A stretch of 21,754 nt of DNA from a virus, in IMG/VR virus record IMGVR_UViG_3300028298_000036, positions 1 through 21,754 of that record. One strand, written 5' to 3'. The notes below the pieces were generated by a model that was given only the letters and a program-made list of their open reading frames with translations, was not told the DNA's origin and made no database searches. A program made the translations under genes and the position numbers. Shown one piece after another: positions 13,733-20,939 of the stretch; position 1 is the stretch's first letter, and each line of letters starts with the position of its first letter.

Positions 13733-14830
13733 ATGACTGAGCCCATCAAAAAGACTCACACGTCTCTATCACCTTCAAACGCTGATAGATGGATGCACTG
13801 TCCGGGGTCAGTGGCGCTATGCGCTCAGATGCCAAAGCCGGAACAGTCGGCGTACGCTGGAGAGGGCGAGGCTGCCCACACGCTACTCGAGCGCTGTCTC
13901 AAGAACCCCAAGATCCTACCGTACGACATGGTAGGAACCCAGATTGGGGATTTTGAAGTCGACGACGAGATGGCGGAGGCGGTGAGCTTCGCGCTCGAAG
14001 CAATACGCGCAAGAATAGCCAAAGGTGGTGAAGTGCTTATAGAGAAGAAAGTCGAGATTGCTCCGGGGATATCGGGGTATCTCGATGTGGGGATTATCCG
14101 ACCCTACGATAGTCTTGACATTATTGATTTTAAATATGGCAAGGGCATTGTAGTGTCAGCAGTTGATAATGTTCAGCTTCTTCTATATGGTCTACCATTG
14201 GCTTTACAGGCAGAAGTTAAGGACGTAAATCTCATTGTCATCCAACCCAGAACCGAAGGCATGATGTCTTCGTGGAGTTGTGACATGGATTATATGACTA
14301 CTTTTGCTGCGGAGGTGGAAAGAAAGATAGCCTTGACTAAAGAGCCGAAGGCACTGACATCTTCTGGTTCCTGGTGTAAGTTCTGCTGGGCAAAACCAAT
14401 CTGCCCGGCGTTGCGCCAGAAAATCAGTGACGCGCTACCGGCGATACCAGAGAAGCAGTCTCTGTTTCCTGATGTCAAAGGGTTGGCGGTTCCGACCATT
14501 CAAAAGATCCTGGAGTATCGGGATTTGATAGAGGAATGGTTGGGGGCTGTAGCAGCCTACGCCCAGGAAGTAGTCGAAGCCGGCGGTGAGATCCCCGGTT
14601 GGGAGTTGGCCAAGAAGCGGGCGAATCGTCGATGGATTGACGAAGCCGCGGCGTTGGCGGCATTTTCTGATCTGGAAGAGAAAGCCTACAAGGTGAAGTT
14701 GTTGTCCCCGGCCCAGATGGAGAAGATAGCAGGTAAGGAGCGAGTAGCACCGTTGACGGAAGTCCCGGATAACGGAGTGACACTAAAAAGAGTAACAATA
14801 GACAAAAAGGTAAAGGAGTTACTGACATGA
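13733..14830 (+). CDS. DUF2800 Cas4/PD-(D/E)XK-like nuclease
   Basis: The 365-aa product starts SLSPSNADRWMHCPGS, the hallmark of DUF2800 and related RecB-type nucleases. The nuclease core shows SGYLDVG and DIIDFKYGKG (motifs II and III, D-x-K near 130-134), then VDNVQLLLYG. Cys23 and a later CKFCWAKPICP cluster could hold a 4Fe-4S centre as in Cas4. The expected role is ssDNA or dsDNA end processing in phage recombination. It overlaps the DUF2815 gene by 4 nt, the usual pairing of these families. AAGGAGG precedes ATG. Confidence 0.85.
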   Translation: MTEPIKKTHTSLSPSNADRWMHCPGSVALCAQMPKPEQSAYAGEGEAAHTLLERCLKNPKILPYDMVGTQIGDFEVDDEMAEAVSFALEAIRARIAKGGEVLIEKKVEIAPGISGYLDVGIIRPYDSLDIIDFKYGKGIVVSAVDNVQLLLYGLPLALQAEVKDVNLIVIQPRTEGMMSSWSCDMDYMTTFAAEVERKIALTKEPKALTSSGSWCKFCWAKPICPALRQKISDALPAIPEKQSLFPDVKGLAVPTIQKILEYRDLIEEWLGAVAAYAQEVVEAGGEIPGWELAKKRANRRWIDEAAALAAFSDLEEKAYKVKLLSPAQMEKIAGKERVAPLTEVPDNGVTLKRVTIDKKVKELLT

Positions 14831-15474
14831 ACAAACAAGTAAGAGAAACATACGTGACGTCGGCGTTCAGACTGTCGTACCCAGCGTTGTTTGAGGCTGT
14901 GGCCGTGATGGGTGATGAGACGAAAAAGAAATACGGGGCGACGATGCTGTTCCCCAAGAAGTCGTTGATAGCAACCATGCAAACCGCCAACCATCCGGCG
15001 GTGAAGTACACGGCAGCGGACAATTGCGCCGCTTTTTACCAGGCGGTGTGTAAGGTGGCGCGTGCCAACTTTGGCCCGGATGTGGATTTGAAGAGCCTCA
15101 AACTCACCAAGTTCCGTGATGGTGATAAGGCCAAGGACTCAGGCAAGATAGACGATAACGAGAAAGGTCATATCGTCGTGAGGACATCCTCCAACGAGAA
15201 GAACAAGCCTCAGTGCCTGGATCAGTCCAAGAAGCCTATCACTGACGCTGGAGAGTTGTACCCAGGCTGCTGGGTAAGAGCGGTGTTGACGATAGCGCCA
15301 TTCGTGAAGCCCACACGCGGTGTGACAGTGTACTTGGCTGGCATACAGAAACTGGCGGACGACGCCACGTTCTCTTCAAGGCCCAGAGCTGAGGATTCGT
15401 TCGATGAGATCGCGGTGGAAGCGGTGGACCCGACGGGTGCGGGTGGGGTACAGACGGATGATCTTCCGTTCTAA
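14827..15474 (+). CDS. DUF2815 ssDNA-binding-like protein
   Basis: The 215-aa product has the DUF2815 layout: an AFRLSYPALFEA start, KKYGATMLFPK, PGCWVRAVLTIAPF and a closing acidic DDLPF tail. An acidic aromatic tip is typical of SSB proteins that recruit replication partners. It probably coats ssDNA during phage replication and annealing, working with the neighbouring nuclease and polymerase. AGGAG precedes ATG 14827 in an ATGA overlap. Confidence 0.85.
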   Translation: MNKQVRETYVTSAFRLSYPALFEAVAVMGDETKKKYGATMLFPKKSLIATMQTANHPAVKYTAADNCAAFYQAVCKVARANFGPDVDLKSLKLTKFRDGDKAKDSGKIDDNEKGHIVVRTSSNEKNKPQCLDQSKKPITDAGELYPGCWVRAVLTIAPFVKPTRGVTVYLAGIQKLADDATFSSRPRAEDSFDEIAVEAVDPTGAGGVQTDDLPF

Positions 15475-15482
15475 AGGAAAAC

Positions 15483-15880
15483 ATGGATAAGTTTAAAGGC
15501 ATGATGACATCTCTCTCTCTCCACATTGGGCTACGCCTAAATGGTTGTACGCCGAATTGGATAAAGAATTTCATTTTGACTTTGATCCTTGCCCGCTCAA
15601 TTCAAAAGCTGATGGTTTGTCTGTTCAGTGGGGGAAGCGAAGCTATATCAACCCACCGTACGGACGAACTATCGGCTTGTGGATTAAAAAGGCTTTTGAA
15701 TCCGGATCTTTGTGCGTCATGTTACTCCCAGCTCGTACAGATACCAAATGGTTCCATGATTACTGCATGAAAGCGGATGAAATCCGATGGGTAAAAGGGC
15801 GGCTAAAATTTGGCGACGCTAAGAACTCGGCACCGTTCCCGAGTATGATAGTCGTCTTTGGAGGTATTCTCGATGACTAA
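15483..15880 (+). CDS. Dam-type phage N6-adenine methyltransferase, frameshifted at (TC)6
   Basis: Two frames together make one protein. ATG 15483 (AAAGGA upstream) gives MDKFKGMMTSLS; the other frame continues SPHWATPKWLY and then FDPCP (SAM site), NPPYGR (catalytic NPPY) and LLPARTDTKWF to TAA 15880. The switch falls in a (TC)6 tract at 15510-15521. Removing one TC restores a single roughly 131-aa frame with the usual family start. As written, only a TTG at 15545 could start the second frame, and that loses WATPKW. It may be phase-variable, frameshifted in translation, recently broken, or a sequencing error. Intact product: methylation of adenine in phage DNA. Confidence 0.75.
15510..15521 (+). 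repeat. (TC)6 dinucleotide tract in methyltransferase gene
   Basis: Six TC units lie about 10 codons into the adenine methyltransferase gene, exactly where the reading frame is lost. Loss of one unit rejoins the two frames. Dinucleotide tracts inside methyltransferase genes are a known basis of phase variation, though usually longer than this. Confidence 0.8.
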
Positions 15881-16007
15881 ACTATTCCCAATAGTTTTAA
15901 TTGTGTTAGACCTGTGCGCCGCTATAGTATACCTATGCAATGGTGATATACGACGAATGGTATATTGGTGCGCGGCCGCAGTATTAACTTTAACGGTTAC
16001 TCTATGA
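15873..16007 (+). CDS. Small membrane protein, 44 aa
   Basis: ATG 15873 follows GGAGG by 8 nt and overlaps the methyltransferase end. TGA 16007 overlaps the polymerase ATG. The product has two hydrophobic stretches, LFPIVLIVLDLCAAIVYLC (4-22) and a second from about 31 to 44, with GDIRRM between, so a two-helix inner-membrane hairpin is likely. It could be a holin-like or other accessory protein; function unknown. Confidence 0.55.
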   Translation: MTKLFPIVLIVLDLCAAIVYLCNGDIRRMVYWCAAAVLTLTVTL

Positions 16008-17875
16008 AACACGTCTACATAGATTTTGAGAGTCGTAGTCAATGTAATATCTGGGATAGCGGGGCGTATCGGTACGCCGAAGACCCGACCACAGAAATCC
16101 TCTGTCTCGCCTGGGGAGTTGATGATGGTCCGGTCCAAGGCGCCCTCAAAGGCATCGAATTGATGGACGCCGTAACCGACCTAAACAAACTCGTTCAAGA
16201 AGGTGCGGAGTTCCACGCTCACAATGCGTATTTTGAGAGATGGATATGGGCAAAGAAGCTCACTCCCTTGTACGGTGCATTGCCCATCCCAATAAAACAA
16301 TGGCGATGTACCGCGGCCAAGGTGAGCGCTCACGCACTCCCGCGCCGGCTTGAGCTGGCGGCAGCAGCTTTGGGAGTGACGCACCAGAAGGATAAGGAAG
16401 GCTCCTACCTTATGCGTGCTCTATCCGCTACAACCGGCCCTATAGAGCTGGCAAGACTTGAGCGCCTCTTGCTGTACTGTAAACGTGATGTGGAGGCCGA
16501 ACGGGATATTGATCGCGCGTTGCCAGACTTGTCGCCACAAGAACAACGCGTGTGGTTTATGGATCAATACATCAATGATACTGGGGTATGTGTAGACGTG
16601 GACGCGGTCAAAAAGGCTGCGGCCTTAATAAAAACTGAGACAGAGGTTCTCAATAAAGAACTCTTTGATCTCACAGGAGGGTTAATAAATGCTGGAACAA
16701 AGACAGCGGCCATCAAAAAGTATCTCGAAAGCAAAGGTGTTGCGCTCCCGAATCTACAGAAGGCGACAGTCAAGAAAGCCGTCACCGAAACTGGTGGCGA
16801 CAATCTGCGTATACTCCAGTTGCGGCAACAGCTTTCACTCACCAGTAATGCAAAGTTTTCTGCGTTGCTTGACGCTCTCTCGTCGGACAACCGGGTTAGG
16901 GATCTCCTTATCTATCACGGCGCATCGACCGGTAGGTGGGCGGGGAAGCTCGTCCAAATACAAAACCTTGTTAAAGCGCTCATCGCCGCCGGAAAAATCA
17001 ACGAGGCAATCGATCTTCTTAAAAGGTCGCCAGATGGGTTTAGCCTCTGTTATGAGGTACTGCCGACACTGTCGTCGTGCATCCGGGGGATGTTCATACC
17101 GTCTCCAGGGTACCGTATGTTCATCACTGACTTCGCTGCTATTGAAGCAAGGGTTGTCATGTGGCTCGCCGAAGAAGAACGAGGTCTTCGGCTATTCTCC
17201 AATAAAGACGCGCACCCAGAAGTAGACGACATATATGTCCACATGTCCAAAATGATTGGGGGCGGTGCCACACGCCAGCTCGGTAAACAGGCAATTTTAG
17301 GTTGCTCATACGGTATGGGGGTTGCTAAATTTACCGACACGTGCGCCAAGTACGGAGTGGCGGTGACGCCCGCTCTGGCCGAACGCGCAGTGACAATGTA
17401 TCGGAAGACGTTTGCCAAAGTCCCTGCCTTCTGGTACATGATGGAAGATGCTGCCAAGAAGTGTGTATTGTCTGGAAAGCCAAGTAAGTTCTGGACTATG
17501 GACGGGGAGTTCTTGAGGATGGTTCTGCCGTCCGGCAGGACCTTGGCCTACCATCGTCCACAAGTCAACGCCGAAAACAAACTCACATTCATGGCCCAGA
17601 ATCCTGTCACCCACAAGTGGGAGCGTGAAGAAACTTGGGGTGGAAAGTTAGTCGAGAACGCCACTCAGGCAGTCGCGCGCGACATTATGGTAGAGGCGAT
17701 GTTTCGTCTGATCAAGACATACCGGATTCTCTTCACTATCCACGATGAGCTTGTGCTGGAGAGCAAAACTGGGTCAGTGGAAGAGATATTAAAGATCGTC
17801 CGGGTTATTCCGGCGTGGGCCGCTGGCTGCCCTATAAATGCGGAGTGCAAAGAGACAAGGAGATATGAGAAATGA
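16004..17875 (+). CDS. Family A DNA polymerase with 3'-5' exonuclease
   Basis: The 623-aa product has both halves of a phage PolA. The exonuclease shows Exo I IDFES (D7, E9), Exo II AHNAYFE and Exo III YCKRDVEAE. The polymerase shows motif A TDFAAIEARVVMWLAEEE (D376), motif B GKQAILGCSYGMG (K428) and motif C TIHDELVLE (H580-D581-E582). There is no 5' nuclease domain. ATG 16004 was chosen because it overlaps the previous stop and begins directly at the exonuclease; an upstream in-frame start at 15965 would run through the small membrane gene. This is the main replicative polymerase. Confidence 0.93.
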   Translation: MKHVYIDFESRSQCNIWDSGAYRYAEDPTTEILCLAWGVDDGPVQGALKGIELMDAVTDLNKLVQEGAEFHAHNAYFERWIWAKKLTPLYGALPIPIKQWRCTAAKVSAHALPRRLELAAAALGVTHQKDKEGSYLMRALSATTGPIELARLERLLLYCKRDVEAERDIDRALPDLSPQEQRVWFMDQYINDTGVCVDVDAVKKAAALIKTETEVLNKELFDLTGGLINAGTKTAAIKKYLESKGVALPNLQKATVKKAVTETGGDNLRILQLRQQLSLTSNAKFSALLDALSSDNRVRDLLIYHGASTGRWAGKLVQIQNLVKALIAAGKINEAIDLLKRSPDGFSLCYEVLPTLSSCIRGMFIPSPGYRMFITDFAAIEARVVMWLAEEERGLRLFSNKDAHPEVDDIYVHMSKMIGGGATRQLGKQAILGCSYGMGVAKFTDTCAKYGVAVTPALAERAVTMYRKTFAKVPAFWYMMEDAAKKCVLSGKPSKFWTMDGEFLRMVLPSGRTLAYHRPQVNAENKLTFMAQNPVTHKWEREETWGGKLVENATQAVARDIMVEAMFRLIKTYRILFTIHDELVLESKTGSVEEILKIVRVIPAWAAGCPINAECKETRRYEK

Positions 17876-18189
17876 TAATCAGAATTGCTGGGGGACCACC
17901 AGATTGTCCGTTGTGCGGTAACAAGATGCGTGAAGTCATTACCGGACGCCATACGTTCTACACCTGCACCCGAGAGATGTGCATGATTTCAGTGAATAAG
18001 AACGACCCATGTATAAAGAAGTGGAGCATGCTGAACAGCGCCGACCAGGCGCCTAAGTGTCAGTTCTGCAACAAGCCAATGAAAGTTTTTGTGAGGAAGG
18101 ACGCACTGGTGATAATGCAATGCCGAGATAAATCCCACCGGCCTTACCAAGTCGCCAGAGGAGACGCTCGAGCGTTACCACCACTATGA
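17872..18189 (+). CDS. Double zinc-ribbon protein, 105 aa
   Basis: ATG 17872 overlaps the polymerase stop (ATGA). The product has two cysteine clusters: CPLC (12-15) with C32 and C37, then CQFC (63-66) with C84. This looks like two tandem zinc-ribbon/topoisomerase-like fingers. It probably binds DNA or RNA as a replication accessory. No specific family name can be given with confidence. Confidence 0.6.
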   Translation: MIIRIAGGPPDCPLCGNKMREVITGRHTFYTCTREMCMISVNKNDPCIKKWSMLNSADQAPKCQFCNKPMKVFVRKDALVIMQCRDKSHRPYQVARGDARALPPL

Positions 18190-18290
18190 ACTGGGACACC
18201 GAAGACATCAAATTTGACTGGGGTTCTTGGTGTATGGCTGTTGCCCTTATGATTTTGGGATTGGTATTCTTGTGGGGAATACTTCCATGA
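18186..18290 (+). CDS. Tiny single-helix membrane protein, 34 aa
   Basis: ATG 18186 overlaps the previous stop and TGA 18290 overlaps the next ATG (18287), so the frame bridges its neighbours exactly. An acidic N-terminus (NWDTEDIKFDW) precedes a hydrophobic helix, CMAVALMILGLVFLWGIL. No clear ribosome site is seen, so translation would depend on coupling. Function unknown. Confidence 0.4.
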   Translation: MNWDTEDIKFDWGSWCMAVALMILGLVFLWGILP

Positions 18291-18622
18291 CCGAATACCA
18301 AATCCAATCAGCGTTTATCCGCTATCTGGATCTCATGTACCCGGATTTGCTCTACACCATCTCTCCCGCCGGCTTCATCATGTCCGCCGGCATGGCGATG
18401 AAGATGATGAGAATGGGGTATAGAAAGGGCACACCCGATGTTATGATCTTCGAACCTAGGGGATCCTTGCACGGTTTTTTCATCGAGTTTAAGTGCCCGG
18501 GGGACAAAACGTCCGAAAGCCAGGATTTGTTCCTGGCTCTCGCGCGTTCTAGGGGCTATGGTACAGCCGTGTGTTTTGATGCTGCTTCAGCTATTACTCT
18601 TCTGGACGAATATCTCCGATAA
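18287..18622 (+). CDS. VRR-NUC domain nuclease
   Basis: The 111-aa stand-alone VRR-NUC (PD-(D/E)XK) domain shows EYQIQSAF, then RKGTPDVMIF (D51), FFIEFKCPGD (E67, K69) and SESQDLFLALARSRGY (Q79). Phage VRR-NUC proteins are structure-specific nucleases, probably for Holliday junctions or flaps. ATG 18287 overlaps the preceding small gene and follows GGGG. Its 3' end overlaps the convergent minus-strand gene by 36 nt; this is the right end of the plus-strand replication block. Confidence 0.88.
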   Translation: MTEYQIQSAFIRYLDLMYPDLLYTISPAGFIMSAGMAMKMMRMGYRKGTPDVMIFEPRGSLHGFFIEFKCPGDKTSESQDLFLALARSRGYGTAVCFDAASAITLLDEYLR

Positions 18623-18856
18623 CTTCACCATCAGCTTTTTGGCAAACTCCGGTCCGTACTTCTTCAGCGTCTCCACGAGCAGATTATAAATACTTTTCTG
18701 CATGCCCGGCGATAGCTTGGCCCACGCATCTTGGCACTTCTTCCGGATCTCCGGATCGTCGTAGTCCTTCCAGAAGTCGTACTCCTTTTGGAGTTTTGAT
18801 CCCCACACGTCGTACGCCTGTCTGCTCCAATTTTCCCACTTATCTATCAACCACAT
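18587..18856 (-). CDS. Hypothetical helical protein, 89 aa
   Basis: The frame opens further upstream, but ATG at 18856 has a strong AAGGAGG 6 nt before it and was chosen. The product is helical and rich in Trp and Lys (MWLIDKWENWSRQAYDVWG), with an LSPGMQKSIYNLLVETLKKYG centre. No domain is recognised. It lies in the minus-strand block of small structural or lysis-type genes and overlaps the convergent VRR-NUC gene. Confidence 0.6.
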   Translation of the reverse strand: MWLIDKWENWSRQAYDVWGSKLQKEYDFWKDYDDPEIRKKCQDAWAKLSPGMQKSIYNLLVETLKKYGPEFAKKLMVKLSEIFVQKSNS

Positions 18857-18992
18857 TTTCCGCCTCCTTTTGTTTTTTCTCTGATATGTCCCTAAAACCG
18901 TCTTTACGCTCTTGCTCTGCCGGATCAAAAGCCGGGCCATCCGAGAATATCTTGAACCTGAAACCGCGCTTTAGTAAATCTTTTAGATTCAT
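18840..18992 (-). CDS. Small charged protein, 50 aa
   Basis: A 50-residue frame runs from ATG at 18992 to TAA at 18840-18842, overlapping the next minus-strand start by 17 nt and containing its ribosome site. The product (MNLKDLLKRGFRFKIFSDG...) is charged, with a helical Lys/Glu tail. The start has no Shine-Dalgarno sequence and lies 1 nt from the -35 box of the opposing HNH cassette, so its original upstream region may have been displaced by that insertion. Confidence 0.5.
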   Translation of the reverse strand: MNLKDLLKRGFRFKIFSDGPAFDPAEQERKDGFRDISEKKQKEAENVVDR

Positions 18993-18993
18993 A

Positions 18994-19021
18994 TTGACAA
19001 TTCTGTTAAATATGCTATACT
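18994..19021 (+). promoter_or_regulatory. Consensus sigma70 promoter of HNH cassette 2
   Basis: TTGACA (18994-18999), a 16-bp spacer, TATACT (19016-19021). The predicted start, 8 nt after the -10 box, falls on 19029, the first base of stem A of the downstream RNA element. It is the only plus-strand promoter seen within the minus-strand block. Confidence 0.75.
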
Positions 19022-19028
19022 ATTATTA

Positions 19029-19123
19029 CTTGAGAGAAACGGATTTATTGTGTCCGAAACTTTGGCCGTGAGTAGGCGTAGAAACCTAACCGTTTCTTTC
19101 AAGTCGCTGAAAACGGCCTTTTT
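19029..19123 (+). ncRNA. Pseudoknotted structured RNA, copy 2
   Basis: Same A-B-A'-B' plan as the element at 3772. Stem A: CTTGAGAGAAACGG (19029-19042) pairs with CCGTTTCTTTCAAG (19090-19103), 14 bp with one G-U pair. Stem B: GGCCGT (19064-19069) pairs with ACGGCC (19113-19118), followed by TTTTT. Loop lengths are close to copy 1 (A to B 21 versus 18 nt; B to A' 20 versus 18; A' to B' 9 versus 7). The TAACCGTTT block is identical, while most paired bases differ. From -10 box to start codon both loci span 126 nt. It could be a small RNA or an attenuating leader. Confidence 0.65.
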
Positions 19124-19138
19124 GATTATGGAGGATAT

Positions 19139-19762
19139 ATGTTTAAATCCATTAAAAAAATTTGTCCCATGTGTAAAAAAGAATTTTATTGTAGACCAAG
19201 TCAAATATATTGTTCTAAAAAATGCTTCGGAAAAAGTTGTTCTAAAAGCGTAACTAATATATGTAAAATTTGTGGAAATCAAATTCTTGTTCCTTTGGGA
19301 AGAATTAAAATAGGTAGAGGCAAATATTGCTCTAAAAAATGTCATAATATTTCTAAGATAGGTAAGATTGCTTGGAATAAAGGACTTAAGGGTTTTGGAT
19401 CTAAATTCGGTTTTCAAAAAAATCATACATTTTGTAAGGGTGGAGAAAAGGGGTGGTTCAAAAAGGGTGATCACGTAGGAGAAAATCATCCTAATTGGAA
19501 GGGTGGAAAATACAAAACGAAAACAGGATATATTTTCATTCTTTGTCATTCTCATCCTTTTTGTAATAAACAAGGGTACGTATTGGAGCATCGACTTGTG
19601 ATGGAAAGGTATCTTGGGCGATACCTTAAACCCGAAGAGAGAGTTCATCACATTAACGGCATTAAAGATGACAACAGAATTGAGAATCTTATGCTGTTTG
19701 CAAATGAACGAGAACACCAAAAATTTCATTATGCTCATAAAGCCCTCTTAAAAGCCTCATAA
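19139..19762 (+). CDS. HNH endonuclease with two N-terminal zinc fingers
   Basis: The 207-aa product has two Cys4 fingers (C9, C12, C25, C29 and C42, C45, C64, C68), a Lys/Gly-rich linker with NHPNWKGG near 116-123, and an HNH core: YVLEHRLVMERYLGR (147-161), VHHINGIKDDNRIENL (169-184) and H193. This is the layout of freestanding phage homing endonucleases. GGAGG lies 4-5 nt before ATG. The gene is markedly AT-rich and runs against the surrounding minus-strand genes, both signs of recent insertion. Its end overlaps the convergent gene by 28 nt. Confidence 0.85.
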   Translation: MFKSIKKICPMCKKEFYCRPSQIYCSKKCFGKSCSKSVTNICKICGNQILVPLGRIKIGRGKYCSKKCHNISKIGKIAWNKGLKGFGSKFGFQKNHTFCKGGEKGWFKKGDHVGENHPNWKGGKYKTKTGYIFILCHSHPFCNKQGYVLEHRLVMERYLGRYLKPEERVHHINGIKDDNRIENLMLFANEREHQKFHYAHKALLKAS

Positions 19763-19953
19763 CATCCATCTATCCACCCCACAAGCTTTGGCAGGAACTT
19801 CCGGTACGCCCCCTCGCCTATTTGGTTCGTGACAAGCCGCCGGACGTAGAGGCCCGCTATCTTCCCGGCCTCTACGGGGTCCTGGTTGTCGAGCACGTCC
19901 GAAATTATCTTCGGGGCTATGAACGCCGCCATCGTCTTACTTAGGTTCGCCAT
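19735..19953 (-). CDS. Hypothetical protein, 72 aa
   Basis: ATG 19953 has GAGGGG 4 nt upstream and gives MANLSKTMAAFIAPKI. Starts at 19965 and 19980 are also possible and would add up to 9 residues. The product is a small helical protein (DPVEAGKIAGLYVRRLVTNQIGEGAYRKF) with no recognised domain. It overlaps the 3' end of the upstream membrane-protein gene, so the two are probably coupled. Confidence 0.55.
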   Translation of the reverse strand: MANLSKTMAAFIAPKIISDVLDNQDPVEAGKIAGLYVRRLVTNQIGEGAYRKFLPKLVGWIDGCYEAFKRAL

Positions 19954-20134
19954 TCTGCCCCTCATGATATTTTGACCCATAGTAAAAACCTATAACAATT
20001 CCAAAAGCGAGCTTCAGCGCTTCTTTCATTACATTAGCTTTCTCCTCAAACGCGAGAATGCATACGGTAAGAGTTATCATCAAAAATACTAGCGCCCTTA
20101 CTGAACCGTCTGGCATCCATAAAGGTTTACTCAT
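19937..20134 (-). CDS. Two-helix membrane protein, holin-like size
   Basis: AAGGAGG precedes the ATG. The 65-aa product has PDGSVRALVFLMITLTVCILAF as a first membrane helix and LKLAFGIVIGFYYGSKY as a second, with a short charged loop and a polar tail. The W-x-PDGSVR start and FYYGSKY end recall small membrane proteins of siphophage lysis or tail regions. A holin role is possible but not shown. Confidence 0.6.
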   Translation of the reverse strand: MSKPLWMPDGSVRALVFLMITLTVCILAFEEKANVMKEALKLAFGIVIGFYYGSKYHEGQNGEPK

Positions 20135-20237
20135 CCTTATCCTCCTTTACCATTTTTTCAATAACCTTACCTATCTTATCCAGAAGTTTCTGTGTCTCTA
20201 AAAGCAGGTGTATAAGATTATGTAGCCGGGAGTCCAC
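20127..20237 (-). CDS. Tiny coiled-coil protein, 36 aa
   Basis: A GTG start at 20237 with AAAGG about 8 nt upstream gives MDSRLHNLIHLLLETQKLL and a Lys/Glu-rich end. Leucines fall in a heptad-like pattern. It overlaps the upstream gene by 20 nt and the downstream ATG by 8 nt, and its tail contains the ribosome site of the next gene. Real expression is plausible but unproven. Confidence 0.4.
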   Translation of the reverse strand: MDSRLHNLIHLLLETQKLLDKIGKVIEKMVKEDKDE

Positions 20238-20445
20238 TCTTCAACCTTTCGTATACCGCTATGTATTTCATATTGTCATCAAGTTCCGAATGCCATTTCC
20301 AAGTATCCTTGCGTGGGCTTTCGCAAAATGAGACTATCTTCTCGGCCCGGCGCCAGTCGGAGTCCTGATTTCCAAGAGAAAATCCGATACGCTCTTCTTC
20401 AGCGATCCTATCTTCGTATATGATGTATGCGAGTTTGTCTATCAT
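20218..20445 (-). CDS. Hypothetical protein, 75 aa
   Basis: ATG 20445 overlaps the stop of the upstream gene (ATGA). The product is acidic and helical (MIDKLAYIIYEDRIAEEERIGF) with a Trp-containing centre (DTWKWHSELDDN). No domain is recognised. It is part of a coupled run of small minus-strand genes downstream of the fibre gene. Confidence 0.5.
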   Translation of the reverse strand: MIDKLAYIIYEDRIAEEERIGFSLGNQDSDWRRAEKIVSFCESPRKDTWKWHSELDDNMKYIAVYERLKSGLPAT

Positions 20446-20684
20446 TTTATCTTCGCAATAGATACCTTTATATCCGTAATATCTGATTGCATCCTATCAA
20501 GTTTAATCTGTATCGCATCTTTATCTGATTGCCTTATGCGGTCATTGTCCACTATCCCGTCAGCAATCTTTACTCCTGCGGCACAGGTAAAGGCGTAACT
20601 TCCTGCTGTAAAAGCAAATGAACAAAGTATTAGTGTCCAAAATACGGTCTTAACTACATATCCGTTTCTTTCTTCAGGCGACAT
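20442..20684 (-). CDS. Single-helix membrane protein with coiled-coil tail
   Basis: GGAGGG precedes the ATG. The 80-aa product has a short charged start, a membrane helix (about 10-37: VKTVFWTLILCSFAFTAGSYAF) and a C-terminal coiled coil (DKDAIQIKLDRMQSDITDIKVSIAKIK). The N-in, membrane-anchored coiled-coil layout is like spanin- or haemolysin-XhlA-type phage lysis proteins, but no signature settles this. Confidence 0.55.
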   Translation of the reverse strand: MSPEERNGYVVKTVFWTLILCSFAFTAGSYAFTCAAGVKIADGIVDNDRIRQSDKDAIQIKLDRMQSDITDIKVSIAKIK

Positions 20685-20900
20685 TTATCCCTCCAGTAAG
20701 GCTTTTTTAGCCTGCAAATCGGCAATCTGCTTATCCAATCTCTCTAGTCTTTCCGCTTTCCACGACGCTATCTTCTCGTTTATTACTTCGTCCGACATAA
20801 GAGCTACTTCCTCCAGTAACTGCGGTGTAACATTGAGCAAACTTTGCCTGCCAAAACACCCCTCACAAATCGCCTCTCTCAACTCCTTAATATTTACCAT
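20685..20900 (-). CDS. Hypothetical coiled-coil protein, 71 aa
   Basis: ATG 20900 follows GGGGG. The product begins MVNIKELREAICEGCFGRQ and ends in a coiled coil (ERLDKQIADLQAKKALLEG). Two cysteines (ICEGC) near residue 12 may be structural. It directly abuts the next gene (stop at 20685, ATG at 20684). Likely a tail- or fibre-associated accessory given the adjacent gene, but this is inference. Confidence 0.55.
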   Translation of the reverse strand: MVNIKELREAICEGCFGRQSLLNVTPQLLEEVALMSDEVINEKIASWKAERLERLDKQIADLQAKKALLEG

Positions 20901-20939
20901 ATTTCCCCCAATTATGTTTCGCTTACAAGCAACCCGTCT

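Noticed and set aside
15483-15770. A separate 95-aa protein in the first frame of the adenine methyltransferase locus
   Set aside because: Only its first 12 residues fit the family; after the TC tract the sequence is the out-of-frame reading of the methyltransferase.
18989-19738. 249-codon minus-strand frame antisense to the zinc-finger HNH gene
   Set aside because: Phe/Ser/Ile-rich product typical of the reverse strand of an AT-rich, Lys-rich gene; the HNH motifs on the plus strand are clear.
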